A stretch of DNA of 64,000 bases from CAZWKX01 sp964633975 (lineage in GTDB: Bacteria; Actinomycetota; Acidimicrobiia; Spongiisociales; UBA11373), in contig CAZWKX010000005.1 of assembly GCA_964633975.1 (NCBI GenBank), positions 16,054 to 80,053 on the forward strand, written 5' to 3'. Positions 1 through 8,232 of this stretch are shown here, piece by piece. Position 1 is the first letter of the stretch; each line of letters starts with the position of its first letter. Under the pieces are notes generated by a model. The model saw nothing but the letters and a program-made list of their open reading frames with translations, had not been told where the DNA came from and made no database searches. The position numbers and the translations under genes were made by a program.

Positions 1-429
1 CTGCCAACGCGGCTCCAGATCCAGCTGCGAGGCAAGTGTCCTCCACCCGCCGGTGCACCGCTCCATCACACCGGGAAGGTGGTGCACCGCGCCGAAGAGG
101 CCACATAGGTTGGTGACCTCGGTGACGACCTGGCCCTCCATGTCGGCCAGGATCACCATGGTTCCCAAGCTCTCGGCGATCAGGTCGGCCAGCGCCTGGG
201 CAGATGCCGGCGGAAGCATGGTGAGAAGATCACCTGCCGGCCGCGGCCCGGAAACTGCGCTTGAGCCTCGCGAGTTGAGCCACTCCAGCACGAGATCTTC
301 CCGAAACCGCCACTGCCGACCCACCTTGACGGCAGGGAGCCGGCCGTCCTCGGCCATCCTGTAGATCGTCGACTTGTCGACGCTCATGAACTCCTGAAGA
401 TCACGGGTAGTCAGCAGACGTGCCGCCAT
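1..429 (-). CDS. HTH regulator with PocR-like sensor domain (3' end outside window)
   Basis: DNA-binding regulator cut off by the window edge. Residues 5-45 read as an excisionase/MerR-type helix-turn-helix (TTRDLQEFMSVDKSTIYRMA followed by GRLPAVKVGRQWRF). From about residue 85 the sequence resembles the start of a PocR-type ligand-sensing domain (ADMEGQVVTEVTNLCGLF, then a second Cys). The ATG at 429 stands 4 nt behind a perfect AGGAGG. No operon partner is visible upstream, and the gene has its own promoter at 472-500. The HTH assignment is firm; the PocR-like assignment rests on a partial domain, and the ligand is unknown. Confidence 0.75.
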   Translation of the reverse strand, partial: MAARLLTTRDLQEFMSVDKSTIYRMAEDGRLPAVKVGRQWRFREDLVLEWLNSRGSSAVSGPRPAGDLLTMLPPASAQALADLIAESLGTMVILADMEGQVVTEVTNLCGLFGAVHHLPGVMERCTGGWRTLASQLDLEPRWQ

Positions 430-440
430 CGGTCCTCCTG

Positions 441-511
441 CATCCTATGTAGTTTAGTGCACTCTATGCAGACTGTAGTAGCCAATACAGGACAACACAA
501 GGCATAGGATG
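441..511. repeat. Inverted repeat bracketing the first promoter
   Basis: CATCCTATG at 441-449 and its exact reverse complement CATAGGATG at 503-511 flank the promoter; a related copy, ACTCTATGCA, lies at 461-470. Spaced arms like these could be operator sites for the regulator's own control. The stretch 430-624 otherwise shows no gene. Confidence 0.35.
472..500 (-). promoter_or_regulatory. Sigma70-like promoter of the HTH/PocR gene
   Basis: On the minus strand TTGTGT (495-500) is followed after 17 nt by TACAGT (472-477). Transcription would start near 465, giving a leader of about 36 nt that carries the AGGAGG box. The inverted pair CATCCTATG (441-449) and CATAGGATG (503-511) brackets it. 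Confidence 0.5.
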
Positions 512-624
512 TCGACAGGCTGCACCAGCGGTGGGCCAAATGACCGAATGCCGAGCCCGTCGGGACTCTGCGGTCTCAAGGGGAGGCCGGATCCGGCGAA
601 CGCCTCCGCTCGCCGGCCCGTCCG

Positions 625-1446
625 TCACTCGCCGGGTGAGGCGTCTCGATTGTCGCCGCCCGCTCCCCCGCCACGACGGCGCTCGGCGAGCAGGCGCGCC
701 TGCTCGATCCAGCCGTCCCGCCAGATCCGATCGCGGAACGCGTCGAGCTGATTGGCTATCAACTCGACTTCGATCTCGTTGAGGTTCGCAAGCTGCTGGA
801 ACGAAGCGATGCCCATCTCGTGCAGTAGCTTCTCGATGGCCGGACCAATGCCTTTGATCCTCTTCAAGTCGTCGGGTCCCTCTTCGACTTCTACCGAAGG
901 CCGGCTTGCCAGATCGGCGATGAGTGCCTCCTTCTCCACCAGGACCTCCTGCTGATGGCGGGTGGTCGCCTCGAGCCGGGCAAGACGGGCGTCCGTGCGC
1001 TCGTCGAGTCTCTCGCGGAACCAACGCTCCCAATCTGCGTATGCGTGAGAGCCTCTCGCATCAGACCCGGGAGGGCCACCGGCGGATGCTGTGGGGACGG
1101 CGGTGCGCGCTGCCGCCTCCGAGACGGCATCGAGCTGCTCCTGCAGCGAGGCGATACGCTCGTCGCGTCCGAGCAGCTCCGGATAGAGGCGTTCGAGCTG
1201 CTCTATGCGCGTCTGTAGGTGCCGAACCTCCGCCTCACGGGCCCGCTGCAGTGCAGCAAGTTCGGCCTCCACCGTGGCAAGGCGCGCCTCACGAGCTACG
1301 AGGCGGGCGCGCAGGCTCTCCAGCTCGCTGATGCGCCGCGCCCGCTCCTCGAGCAAACGCCTGGCGGTCTGCAGGTCCAATGTGTCCGCCGGGTCCGACA
1401 CAGGATCCCCTGCATCGGACGCCGCGCTGTGCCCCTCGTTCTCCAC
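625..1446 (-). CDS. Coiled-coil protein with C-terminal helix-hairpin-helix domain
   Basis: A 273-residue protein. Residues 15-105 are a long charged coiled coil rich in Glu, Arg and Leu (LEERARRISELESLRARL). A low-complexity linker follows, and residues 195-255 hold a helix-hairpin-helix of the type annotated as predicted 5' nuclease or DUF4332-like (DDLKRIKGIGPAIEKLLHEM, then FQQLANL). Such domains usually bind DNA or act as protein adaptors; no nuclease catalytic residues are seen. The GTG at 1446 has GGGAGG 6 nt upstream. The frame stays open further upstream but there runs antisense to the GNAT gene, so the longer version was rejected. Function unknown. Confidence 0.7.
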   Translation of the reverse strand: MENEGHSAASDAGDPVSDPADTLDLQTARRLLEERARRISELESLRARLVAREARLATVEAELAALQRAREAEVRHLQTRIEQLERLYPELLGRDERIASLQEQLDAVSEAAARTAVPTASAGGPPGSDARGSHAYADWERWFRERLDERTDARLARLEATTRHQQEVLVEKEALIADLASRPSVEVEEGPDDLKRIKGIGPAIEKLLHEMGIASFQQLANLNEIEVELIANQLDAFRDRIWRDGWIEQARLLAERRRGGGAGGDNRDASPGE

Positions 1447-1514
1447 GATTCCTCCCACAGCGGCGACCGCTCTCAGTGTAGGGAATGGGCCCTCACCGCG
1501 AAGGAGAGGCGGTG

Positions 1515-1520
1515 TAGGTT
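1515..1520 (+). promoter_or_regulatory. -10 hexamer TAGGTT for a leaderless GNAT start
   Basis: TAGGTT ends 8 nt before ATG 1529, the spacing expected when the transcript begins at the start codon. Confidence 0.35.
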
Positions 1521-1528
1521 GAGTGGGG

Positions 1529-1999
1529 ATGCAGGTGCGAAAAGCCATTCGGGACGATCTGCTCGCCATCGGCCGGGTCGCCGACCTCACCCACTGGCAG
1601 GCGTACGACGGGCTGCTGGCACCCGCAACGATCTCGGGGCTCCTCAGGCGTGACTTCTCGCCTTCGTCGCTGAAGCGACGGCTGCTGAGCGGATGTGTGC
1701 TCGTGGCCGAGAATGAAGGAGGCGTCGCCGGCTTCGCCGATGCCGAGGTGGCAGATGGGCACATCCTGCTCAGGAGTATCGCCGTCGACCCGGAGCGAGA
1801 TGCCGCCACCGCAGCACTGTGCCTTCTTGCTACGGTCCAGGCGCTCGCGCCCGGTTTGCCGGTATGCGCCGACGTGATCTTGGGCAACGTGGAAGGAGAG
1901 CGCTTCTACGAGGACCAGGGCTTCGTTCCCGGAGAGACCTTGCACGAGACAGTTCTGGACGAGCCGCTCATAGAACGGCGCTGGTGGCTGTCCGCCTGA
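1529..1999 (+). CDS. GNAT family N-acetyltransferase
   Basis: A 156-residue acyl-CoA-dependent acetyltransferase. The start (VRKAIRDDLLAIGRVADLTH) is the usual first strand and helix of GNAT proteins, residues 55-75 form the central strands (LVAENEGGVAGFADAEV), ILLRSIAVDP is the strand leading to the acetyl-CoA site, and NVEGERFYEDQGF is the conserved C-terminal motif. The pyrophosphate loop is poor in glycine, so activity is not certain. ATG 1529 lies 8 nt behind TAGGTT, suggesting a leaderless start; an in-frame GTG at 1523 is the alternative. Substrate unknown. The gene is divergent from the coiled-coil gene and is followed closely by add. Confidence 0.75.
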   Translation: MQVRKAIRDDLLAIGRVADLTHWQAYDGLLAPATISGLLRRDFSPSSLKRRLLSGCVLVAENEGGVAGFADAEVADGHILLRSIAVDPERDAATAALCLLATVQALAPGLPVCADVILGNVEGERFYEDQGFVPGETLHETVLDEPLIERRWWLSA

Positions 2000-2006
2000 G
2001 CAGCGC

Positions 2007-2012
2007 TAGCCT
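2007..2012 (+). promoter_or_regulatory. -10 hexamer TAGCCT for leaderless add
   Basis: TAGCCT ends 6 nt before ATG 2019 and there is no Shine-Dalgarno box in between, so add is probably translated from a leaderless mRNA. Confidence 0.4.
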
Positions 2013-2018
2013 CGGCAC

Positions 2019-3065
2019 ATGAGAGACCTCGACCTCGAAGCCCTTCCAAAGGTCGTGCTGCACGATCACCTCGACGGTGGGCTGCGTCCGGAGACGGTGT
2101 TGGAGCTTGCCGAGGAGGTGGGGTACACCGGGCTTCCCACCTCGAACCCGGACTCCCTGCGCCGCTGGTTTCATCAGGGGAACGGGGCGAGCCTGCAGGC
2201 TTACTTGGAGGCGTTCAGGCAGACGCTCGCCGTCATGCAGACCTCCACCGCTCTGGACCGCGTCGCTCACGAGGCCGTCGTCGACCTGGCCGCCGACGGC
2301 GGCGTCTACGCCGAAATCCGCTTCGCCCCCATGCTGCACTGCGAAAAAGGCCTGACACCGGATGCGGTCTTGGACGCCGTGCTGTGCGGGTTGGCCTCGG
2401 GCACCGACGCCACCGGAATGCCCGCCTTCGTGATCGTGGTTGCCATGCGCCAGCACACCGACTCACTCGATGTGGCTCGGCTGGCAGCGTCTTTTCGGCA
2501 CAACGGTGTCGTGGGTTTTGATCTCGCCGGCCCCGAGGCCGGCTACCCAGCCTCGATGCACGCTGCGGCGTGTCGCGCCGCCATCGACGCCGGGTTGCAC
2601 CTCACCCTCCACGCCGGAGAGGGTGCAGGTGTCGACAGCCTGGCCGACGCCCTGGGCTGTGGCCCCGAACGGCTCGGCCACGGCGTTCGCGTCATCGAGG
2701 ATGCCCTCGTTGCCGGCGGCGAGCTGACCCAGCTCGGTCCGGTCGCTGCTGCGCTGAAGGCCCAAGGGATCGTCCTCGAGATCTGCCCCTCCTCGAACGT
2801 GCAGACCGGCGCCGTCGCTTCCCTGGAGGATCATCCCGTCGGCCTGCTGTACCGAGCCGGCTTCGCCGTCACCCTGAATACCGACAACCGCCTCATGAGC
2901 GGGACATCGATGAGCAGGGAGTTCGATCTAGTGATGCGGCACCATGGGTTCACCGTCGACGACCTGCATGCAGTCACGCGCACCGCCGCGGCATCCGCCT
3001 TCTGCGAGGAGCACACGCGCCGAGAAGTGCTGGAGCGGGTCGAGGCCGGCTACGGCCGACACTGA
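2019..3065 (+). CDS. add: Adenosine deaminase
   Basis: Converts adenosine to inosine in purine salvage; cytosolic, zinc-dependent TIM barrel of 348 residues, the normal size. Metal ligands are visible at H15 and H17 (LHDHLDGG). HAGEG carries H198 and the catalytic E201, CPSSN sits near residue 255, and NTDNRLMS carries D289. The EICPSSNVQTG and NTDNRLMSGTSMS stretches are typical of actinobacterial Add. Its product feeds hypoxanthine salvage, and hpt is found at 9.3-9.9 kb. ATG 2019 follows a TAGCCT hexamer by 6 nt. Confidence 0.95.
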   Translation: MRDLDLEALPKVVLHDHLDGGLRPETVLELAEEVGYTGLPTSNPDSLRRWFHQGNGASLQAYLEAFRQTLAVMQTSTALDRVAHEAVVDLAADGGVYAEIRFAPMLHCEKGLTPDAVLDAVLCGLASGTDATGMPAFVIVVAMRQHTDSLDVARLAASFRHNGVVGFDLAGPEAGYPASMHAAACRAAIDAGLHLTLHAGEGAGVDSLADALGCGPERLGHGVRVIEDALVAGGELTQLGPVAAALKAQGIVLEICPSSNVQTGAVASLEDHPVGLLYRAGFAVTLNTDNRLMSGTSMSREFDLVMRHHGFTVDDLHAVTRTAAASAFCEEHTRREVLERVEAGYGRH

Positions 3066-3127
3066 CCCGCTGCTGAAGCCGGCCGAGCGTACATCCGAGT
3101 CTCCCCCGGATGCCGGCGGCGGATCGC

Positions 3128-3871
3128 CTAGAGCGCGTCCGGCACCGTAACCAGAGCGGCACCGATGAGGCCGGCATTGTTGCAGAGCCGGGCCGGGACG
3201 ACCTCTGTGCGGGTGCGCACCAAGGGAAGGAACTTCTGGTGGCTGCGGCTCACACCCCCGCCGACGATGATGAGATCGGGTGCGAGGAGATTATCGAGCG
3301 CGTTGAAGTACTCGGTGAGAAGCGCAGCCCACTCGCCCCAGGACAGCCCGGCCGTCTTGCGAGCCGTAGCCGATGCTCTCTCTTCGGCCCTTCCTCCCCA
3401 CATCTCCACGTGGCCGAGCTCGGTGTTGGGTATGAGCGTGCCGTCGACAAAGAGAGCACTGCCGATGCCGGTCCCAAGGGTGAGCAGCAGCACGGTTCCC
3501 ATCCGGCCCTTGCCGGCCCCGAAGCGCATCTCGGCAATTCCTGCGGCGGCCGCGTCGTTGAGCGTGACCACCGGCATGCCCAGTGCCGCCGCGAGCAGAT
3601 CCACCGCGTTGACGCCGAGCCACGACTGGTCCAGGTGAGGAGCGGAGTCCACGAGGCCGGAACGGATGACCCCCGGAAGCCCACAGCCGACCGGCCCTTG
3701 CCACTCGCAGCTTCGCACGATGTCGGCGACACGATCGATGACCGCGTCGGGCGTCGCCGGCTGGGGAGTGCTGTGCTTGAACCGTTTGGTGACAAGGGCT
3801 CCGGTCTCCAGGTCGATGACGGCACCCTTGATCGCGCTCCCCCCGACGTCGACGCCCATTCCCTTGCTCAT
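3128..3871 (-). CDS. ppgK: Polyphosphate glucokinase (ROK family)
   Basis: Phosphorylates glucose with polyphosphate or ATP. The 247-residue protein begins with the phosphate-binding GVDVGGSAIKGAVID; STPQPATPDAVIDRV, LNDAAAAGIAEMRFG, LTLGTGIGSALF and PNTELGHVE are diagnostic of PpgK, and NNAGLIGAA ends the fold. The usual NDADAAG is NDAAAAG here, so one Asp is replaced by Ala. The Asp generally taken as the catalytic base is in this motif (the D of ND), and that one is present. ATG 3871 has GGAGG upstream and overlaps the gcvPB stop as ATGA, so the two are translationally coupled. An upstream in-frame Met exists but lies inside gcvPB. Confidence 0.92.
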   Translation of the reverse strand: MSKGMGVDVGGSAIKGAVIDLETGALVTKRFKHSTPQPATPDAVIDRVADIVRSCEWQGPVGCGLPGVIRSGLVDSAPHLDQSWLGVNAVDLLAAALGMPVVTLNDAAAAGIAEMRFGAGKGRMGTVLLLTLGTGIGSALFVDGTLIPNTELGHVEMWGGRAEERASATARKTAGLSWGEWAALLTEYFNALDNLLAPDLIIVGGGVSRSHQKFLPLVRTRTEVVPARLCNNAGLIGAALVTVPDAL

Positions 3872-5361
3872 TCGACCTCCATGAACCACGTGAGTACGGG
3901 CCGACGCGCCGCGGCCGCATCATCGGTCCTTCGCACCGGAGTGTGTGCGGGATGATCATCGATCTCCTCGGGCCGGGCACGAGCGTTATCGGCCACGGCG
4001 CGGAAAGCTGCAGCGAGACTCTCCATAGTCTCTCGGCTCTCCGTCTCGGTCGGTTCCACCATTAAGGCTTCGTCCACGATTAGAGGGAAGTACATCGTGG
4101 GGGCGTGAAAACCGAAATCGAGGACCGCCTTGGCCACGTCCACGGCTCGCAGTCCCGTTTCCCGCTTGAGCGTTGCTGTAGAAACGACAAACTCGTGCAT
4201 GCAGGGCCCTGGGAAGGGAACGTCGTAGTCGGACCCCATTAGTAGGGCCAAATAGCGGGCATTGAGAACCGAACGCTCGGCGACCCGGCGCAGGCCCTCT
4301 CCCCCAAGCGCCCTCATGTAGGCGAGAGCCCGCACCACCACTCCGAAGTTGCCATGCTGGCCGTGCACCCGTCCGATGGAGGCTTCGGGCCGGGTCCAAC
4401 CCAGGGACCCGTCGCTGCGCTGCTCGGGAAGCGGGCCCGGCAGGTAGCGCACGAGGCGATCCGCCACCGCAACCGGGCCTGCTCCGGGGCCGCCGCCGCC
4501 ATGAGGCGTTGCGAACGTCTTGTGCAGGTTCGAGTGCACGATGTCGAACCCCATGTCGCCCGGGCGGGCAACCCCGAGAATTGCGTTCAGGTTGGCGCCG
4601 TCGTAGTAGAGCAGACCGTCTACGGCATGCACAGCGTCGGCGATGGCGAGGATGTCCTCCTCGAAGAGACCCAGGGTGTTGGGGTTGGTCAGCATTAGCC
4701 CGGCGACGTCCTGGTCGAGAAGAGCGCGCAGGGCCTCGAGATCAACCATGCCCCGCTCGTTGGAGGGCACGTGCACGACTTCGTACCCGGCTAGCGCAAC
4801 CGACGCCGGGTTGGTGCCGTGCGCCGAGTCCGGTATCACCACTCGAGCACGAGGTCCGTTGTGCTCCTTGTGGTAGGCGCGCATGATGAGAAGGCCGGTG
4901 AGCTCGCCGGCGGCGCCCGCCGGAGACTGGAAGGTTGCCCGTTTCATGCCGGTCAGCTCGCAGAGGATGCGCTCGGCTTCGAGGAGAAGGGCCAGCGCTC
5001 CGGGAACGAGCGAGGCTGGAGCGGCCGGATGAAGGTCGCGGAACCCGGGATGCTCCGCGGCCCAGTCGCAGACCTTGGGGTTGTACTTCATCGTGCACGA
5101 CCCGAGCGGGTAGGCGCCAATGTCGACGCCGAAGCTGCGATGGGCGAGACGATTGAAGTGAGCGACCAGGTCACGCTCGCTCAGCTCTGGCAACGGCGGC
5201 GGCCGGTCCGCCGCCTCGGGTAGGGCGATGTCGCCGACGGGAAGATCTGGGGTGGGCAAGGACCATGCTTTTCGGCCCGGGGACGACAGCTCCACCAGAG
5301 TCGGCTCGGCGGCGCCACCCATGAGGGGGCTGCTGCGGGCGTTGCCTCCCGGTTCAGCCAC
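3868..5361 (-). CDS. gcvPB: Glycine dehydrogenase (decarboxylating) subunit 2
   Basis: C-terminal half of the split P protein of glycine cleavage. Together with GcvPA it decarboxylates glycine on PLP and passes the aminomethyl group to the lipoyl arm of GcvH. The PLP-binding stretch SNLHKTFATPHGGGGPG carries the Schiff-base Lys; IPDSAHGTNPASVALAGYEV and YPLGSCTMKYNPK are further family signatures. Start chosen at GTG 5361: it has GAGGAGG 9 nt upstream and overlaps the gcvPA stop by 8 nt. An internal ATG at 5322 has no ribosome site. Product 497 residues. Confidence 0.93.
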   Translation of the reverse strand: MAEPGGNARSSPLMGGAAEPTLVELSSPGRKAWSLPTPDLPVGDIALPEAADRPPPLPELSERDLVAHFNRLAHRSFGVDIGAYPLGSCTMKYNPKVCDWAAEHPGFRDLHPAAPASLVPGALALLLEAERILCELTGMKRATFQSPAGAAGELTGLLIMRAYHKEHNGPRARVVIPDSAHGTNPASVALAGYEVVHVPSNERGMVDLEALRALLDQDVAGLMLTNPNTLGLFEEDILAIADAVHAVDGLLYYDGANLNAILGVARPGDMGFDIVHSNLHKTFATPHGGGGPGAGPVAVADRLVRYLPGPLPEQRSDGSLGWTRPEASIGRVHGQHGNFGVVVRALAYMRALGGEGLRRVAERSVLNARYLALLMGSDYDVPFPGPCMHEFVVSTATLKRETGLRAVDVAKAVLDFGFHAPTMYFPLIVDEALMVEPTETESRETMESLAAAFRAVADNARARPEEIDDHPAHTPVRRTDDAAAARRPVLTWFMEVE

Positions 5362-6688
5362 CGGCGATCGCCTCCTCGAGCGCAGCCGTGTAGCCGTCCA
5401 GCTCCTGCCGTGTGCGCCGCTCCGTGACGGCAACGAGCAGACCGTTGGCTATGTCCGGGAATTCGTCTTCGAGGGGAACGCCGGCCAGATACCCACGCTC
5501 GGCCATGGCCTCGACGGCTTGGCGGGGGTCCATGGGGAGCGACAAGGGGAACTCTCGAGCAAACTCGTGCTCCACGGCCAGCGAGACGCCGGGAAGGCGA
5601 GCGAGCCGCTCGGCCAGGTAGTGGGCTCCACGTATCGACCGGCGGCCCAGCTCGGCGAGGCCCTCAGGGCCCAGCCAGGCCAGATGGACGGCGGCAGCGA
5701 TGGCGTTCAGACTCTGATTGGTGCAGATGTTGGAGGTCGCCTTCTCGCGCCTGATGTCCTGTTCCCTCGTGCGCAGGGTCAGGGTGTAGGCAACGGCGCC
5801 GCGCTCGTCCACGGTGCGCCCGACAAGGCGACCCGGAACACGGCGAAGCAGCTTCGAAGCAGCGGCAAAGATGCCGAGCCCGGGCCCTCCGAAGGACAGC
5901 GGACTGCCCAGAGGCTGCCCTTCGCCGAAAGCGACATCGCAGCCGGCATGTCCCGGCGGGCGGAGCACGCCCAGAAGCATGGGGTCGACCTGAGCCAGGG
6001 CGAGGGCTCCGCGATCGTGGGCCAGGCGAACGGCGGCCTCGTAGTCCTCGATGACGCCTAGGTAGTTGGGCTGAGCGAAGAGCACGGCCGCCGGCGCGCC
6101 GTCGGCGTCTTCCTCCCACACGGTACGTCCGGCCTCCACCCGATGCTCCACGATGTCGATGTCCCGAGCGTCGGCGAAGGTGCCGATCACCTGACGAGTC
6201 GCCGGGGGCAAGCCCGCCGACACCCAGACGTCACTGCGGCCCGTGGCACCGACGGCGAGGTTCACCGCCTCCAGGGCTGCGCTCGCACCGTCGTACAGGG
6301 AGGCGTTGGCCACCGGAAGCCCCGTGATCGCCGCCACCATCGACTGGTACTCGAACAGGGCCTGCAGTACGCCCTGGGAAACCTCGCTCTGATACGGCGT
6401 GTACGACGTCACGAACTCGGGTCTCATGGTGAGCGAGCGCACAACGGGCGACAGGTAGTGGTCGTAGATGCCCCCGCCGGCGAAACAGACGAGATCCCGG
6501 CGATTCCGGCACGCCAGATCGTCGATGTGCGCCATCACCTCGGCCTCAGCGAGAGGCGCAGGCAGGTCGAGCGAGCCTTGGACCACGACGGCGGCGGGCA
6601 GGTGCTGAAAGAGATCCGAGACATCCGACATGCCGAGTCGTCCGAGCATGACGCTGACGTCGGAAGCGGTATGGGGAGTGAAGTCCAT
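5354..6688 (-). CDS. gcvPA: Glycine dehydrogenase (decarboxylating) subunit 1
   Basis: N-terminal half of the split P protein, 444 residues. Signatures: FTPHTASDVSVMLGRLGM at the start, FAGGGIYDHYLSPVVRSL, FVTSYTPYQSEVSQGVLQAL, SLYDGASAALEAVNLA and TSNICTNQSLNAIAAAVHLA. It forms the dimer interface and part of the active site with GcvPB. ATG 6688 overlaps the gcvT stop as TGATG, so gcvT, gcvPA and gcvPB are read as one coupled unit. The split form is usual in many thermophiles and Gram-positives but differs from the fused GcvP of Mycobacterium. Confidence 0.94.
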   Translation of the reverse strand: MDFTPHTASDVSVMLGRLGMSDVSDLFQHLPAAVVVQGSLDLPAPLAEAEVMAHIDDLACRNRRDLVCFAGGGIYDHYLSPVVRSLTMRPEFVTSYTPYQSEVSQGVLQALFEYQSMVAAITGLPVANASLYDGASAALEAVNLAVGATGRSDVWVSAGLPPATRQVIGTFADARDIDIVEHRVEAGRTVWEEDADGAPAAVLFAQPNYLGVIEDYEAAVRLAHDRGALALAQVDPMLLGVLRPPGHAGCDVAFGEGQPLGSPLSFGGPGLGIFAAASKLLRRVPGRLVGRTVDERGAVAYTLTLRTREQDIRREKATSNICTNQSLNAIAAAVHLAWLGPEGLAELGRRSIRGAHYLAERLARLPGVSLAVEHEFAREFPLSLPMDPRQAVEAMAERGYLAGVPLEDEFPDIANGLLVAVTERRTRQELDGYTAALEEAIAGG

Positions 6689-7767
6689 CAGCGTTCGACA
6701 AACGGAGGGGCTACGCGTCGAGCTTTCACAAAGACGTCCCTGATCTCGACACTGACCCCTGCTTCATCTCCCAGGTCATCGCCGGGGTCGGGCGCCACAT
6801 ATCCCATGCCGATGCCCACCTCGAGACTCGGGCTGAAGTTGCCGCTGGTGACGGCCCCCACCGACTCCCCGCAACGCAACGCGTAGCCGTGCCGAGGGAC
6901 CGAGCGATCCTCGAAGGCAAAGCCGATGAGCCGCTTGCGAAGCCCGCTCTCTTGCTGGGCTTGGAGGGCCTTTTTCCCGATGAAGTCGTGATCCCAGGAC
7001 ACTACCCAGCCCAGGCCGGCCTCCAGCGGCGTCGTGCCCTGGTCGAGATCTTGTCCCCAGAGTGGATAGCCCATCTCGAGTCTCAGTGTGTCCCGGGCGC
7101 CGAGCCCACACGGGACGGCGCCGGCTTCCAGCAGGGCCTGGAACAAGGCCTCGGCAAAGTCGTTGGGAACCGCGATCTCTCCGCCAACCTCTCCGGTGTA
7201 GCCGGTGCCGGCGGCCATGAGAGACACTCCGCCGAAGTCGACGCGGTCCACACCAAACCGGCGCGGACGCCACCCGAGCACCTCCTCCAGAACCCGGGGA
7301 GCATCCGGTCCTTGCACGGCGATGAGAGCAGACGACTCGCGACGCCTTTCGGCCGTCAGGCCCGGAGCCGCCTTCAAAACGGCGGCGAGCACCCCCTCGT
7401 AGTTGGCCGCGTTGGGAAGGACCCAGTACTCCTCGTCGGCGCAGCGCCACACGATAATGTCGTCGATGACGCCTCCATCGGAGTTCAGCATCATGGTGTA
7501 CTGGGCACGGCCGGGCTCCACGAGAGCAACGTCGTTGCAGAAACGCTCCTGAAGGGTCACCGTCGCGCCGTCGCCCGATATCCAGAAGCGACCCAGGTGG
7601 GAGACATCGAAGACCCCACAAGAGCTGCGTACGGCTTGGTGCTCGGCAAGAGTGCCCGCGTACCTCAGCGGCAGCAGCCAGCCGGAGAATACGACGAAGC
7701 GCCCCCCCAGCCGCTCGTGGGTGCTGTGCAGCGGCGAGCGGGCCTCGGCGACTGGGCTGCCGATCAC
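6688..7767 (-). CDS. gcvT: Glycine cleavage system T protein (aminomethyltransferase)
   Basis: Releases ammonia from the aminomethyl-lipoyl arm of GcvH and forms 5,10-methylene-tetrahydrofolate. The 359-residue protein shows SPLHSTHERLGGRFVVFSGW, the conserved FDVSHLGRF, GGVIDDIIVWR, AAGTGYTGEVGGEI with the folate-site residues, and DTLRLEMGYPLWGQDLD. The start is GTG 7767. Upstream, TAGGCT at 7774-7779 stands 6 nt before the GTG, so the gene may also be expressed from its own leaderless promoter in addition to read-through from the nuclease-like gene, which ends 26 nt upstream. Confidence 0.95.
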   Translation of the reverse strand: MIGSPVAEARSPLHSTHERLGGRFVVFSGWLLPLRYAGTLAEHQAVRSSCGVFDVSHLGRFWISGDGATVTLQERFCNDVALVEPGRAQYTMMLNSDGGVIDDIIVWRCADEEYWVLPNAANYEGVLAAVLKAAPGLTAERRRESSALIAVQGPDAPRVLEEVLGWRPRRFGVDRVDFGGVSLMAAGTGYTGEVGGEIAVPNDFAEALFQALLEAGAVPCGLGARDTLRLEMGYPLWGQDLDQGTTPLEAGLGWVVSWDHDFIGKKALQAQQESGLRKRLIGFAFEDRSVPRHGYALRCGESVGAVTSGNFSPSLEVGIGMGYVAPDPGDDLGDEAGVSVEIRDVFVKARRVAPPFVER

Positions 7768-7773
7768 GGGGAA

Positions 7774-7779
7774 AGCCTA
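7774..7779 (-). promoter_or_regulatory. -10 hexamer TAGGCT for leaderless gcvT
   Basis: Minus-strand TAGGCT ends 6 nt before GTG 7767. A GGAGG at 13 nt spacing also exists, so both leadered and leaderless translation are possible. Confidence 0.35.
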
Positions 7780-7793
7780 GCCTCCGGGCGAGC

Positions 7794-8228
7794 TCAGCCG
7801 GTTTCGACTTCTCCGAGGTTCTTCACCCGAGGAGGGCCGGGGATGCGGGTCGGTGCGGCCACTTGGGTGGCGTTCTCGGCCTCAAGACCGTATTTGACCA
7901 GGAGGTGGAGGTAGTCACGCTGGTAGAAGATCTTGCACTGGATGGCCGGATAGAGCTGGCGCAGCCGCCTTATCTTCCGGTTCTTCTTGGTGACGAGCTT
8001 CTGGTTCATCGTCGTGATCTCGATGTAGAGGTTCTCATCCGGCAAGTAGAAGTCGGGAGTGAAATAGCTCGTCGCCTCGCCGCTCCCGTTGAAGGAGATG
8101 GCAAAGGACCTCGGCTCGTACTCCCAGTCGATTCCATAGAAGTCCAGGAGGCGGGCAAACTGCTCTTCACTCTGGTGGGCGAAGTCGACCGTGTCCGCAG
8201 GGAACTGGAAGTCGTCGTTTGCGATCAG
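7794..8228 (-). CDS. Uncharacterised PD-(D/E)XK nuclease-like protein
   Basis: 144-residue protein of a conserved but unnamed family. Visible: SEEQFARLLDFYGIDWEYEP, then TPDFYLP and YIEITTMNQKLVTKKNRKIR. This is the pattern of the PD-(D/E)XK fold (E, then PDF, then E-x-T with a downstream Lys). The C-terminus carries YPAIQCKIFYQRDYLHLLVKY. No ATG, GTG or TTG lies between the end of merR and the start of the conserved sequence. The likely start is CTG 8228, which has GGAGG 9 nt upstream and lies 4 nt after the merR stop. It sits between a MerR gene and gcvT in one transcription unit. Substrate unknown; it could be a DNA nuclease or a non-catalytic relative. Confidence 0.7.
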   Translation of the reverse strand: MIANDDFQFPADTVDFAHQSEEQFARLLDFYGIDWEYEPRSFAISFNGSGEATSYFTPDFYLPDENLYIEITTMNQKLVTKKNRKIRRLRQLYPAIQCKIFYQRDYLHLLVKYGLEAENATQVAAPTRIPGPPRVKNLGEVETG

Positions 8229-8232
8229 GGTC

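Noticed and set aside
1447..1887. Upstream extension of the coiled-coil gene
   Set aside because: It runs antisense to the GNAT gene and shows no conserved sequence; GTG 1446 has a good ribosome site.
3092..3112. Hairpin between add and ppgK as terminator
   Set aside because: Only a 6-bp stem with a 9-nt loop and no T-run; too weak to call.
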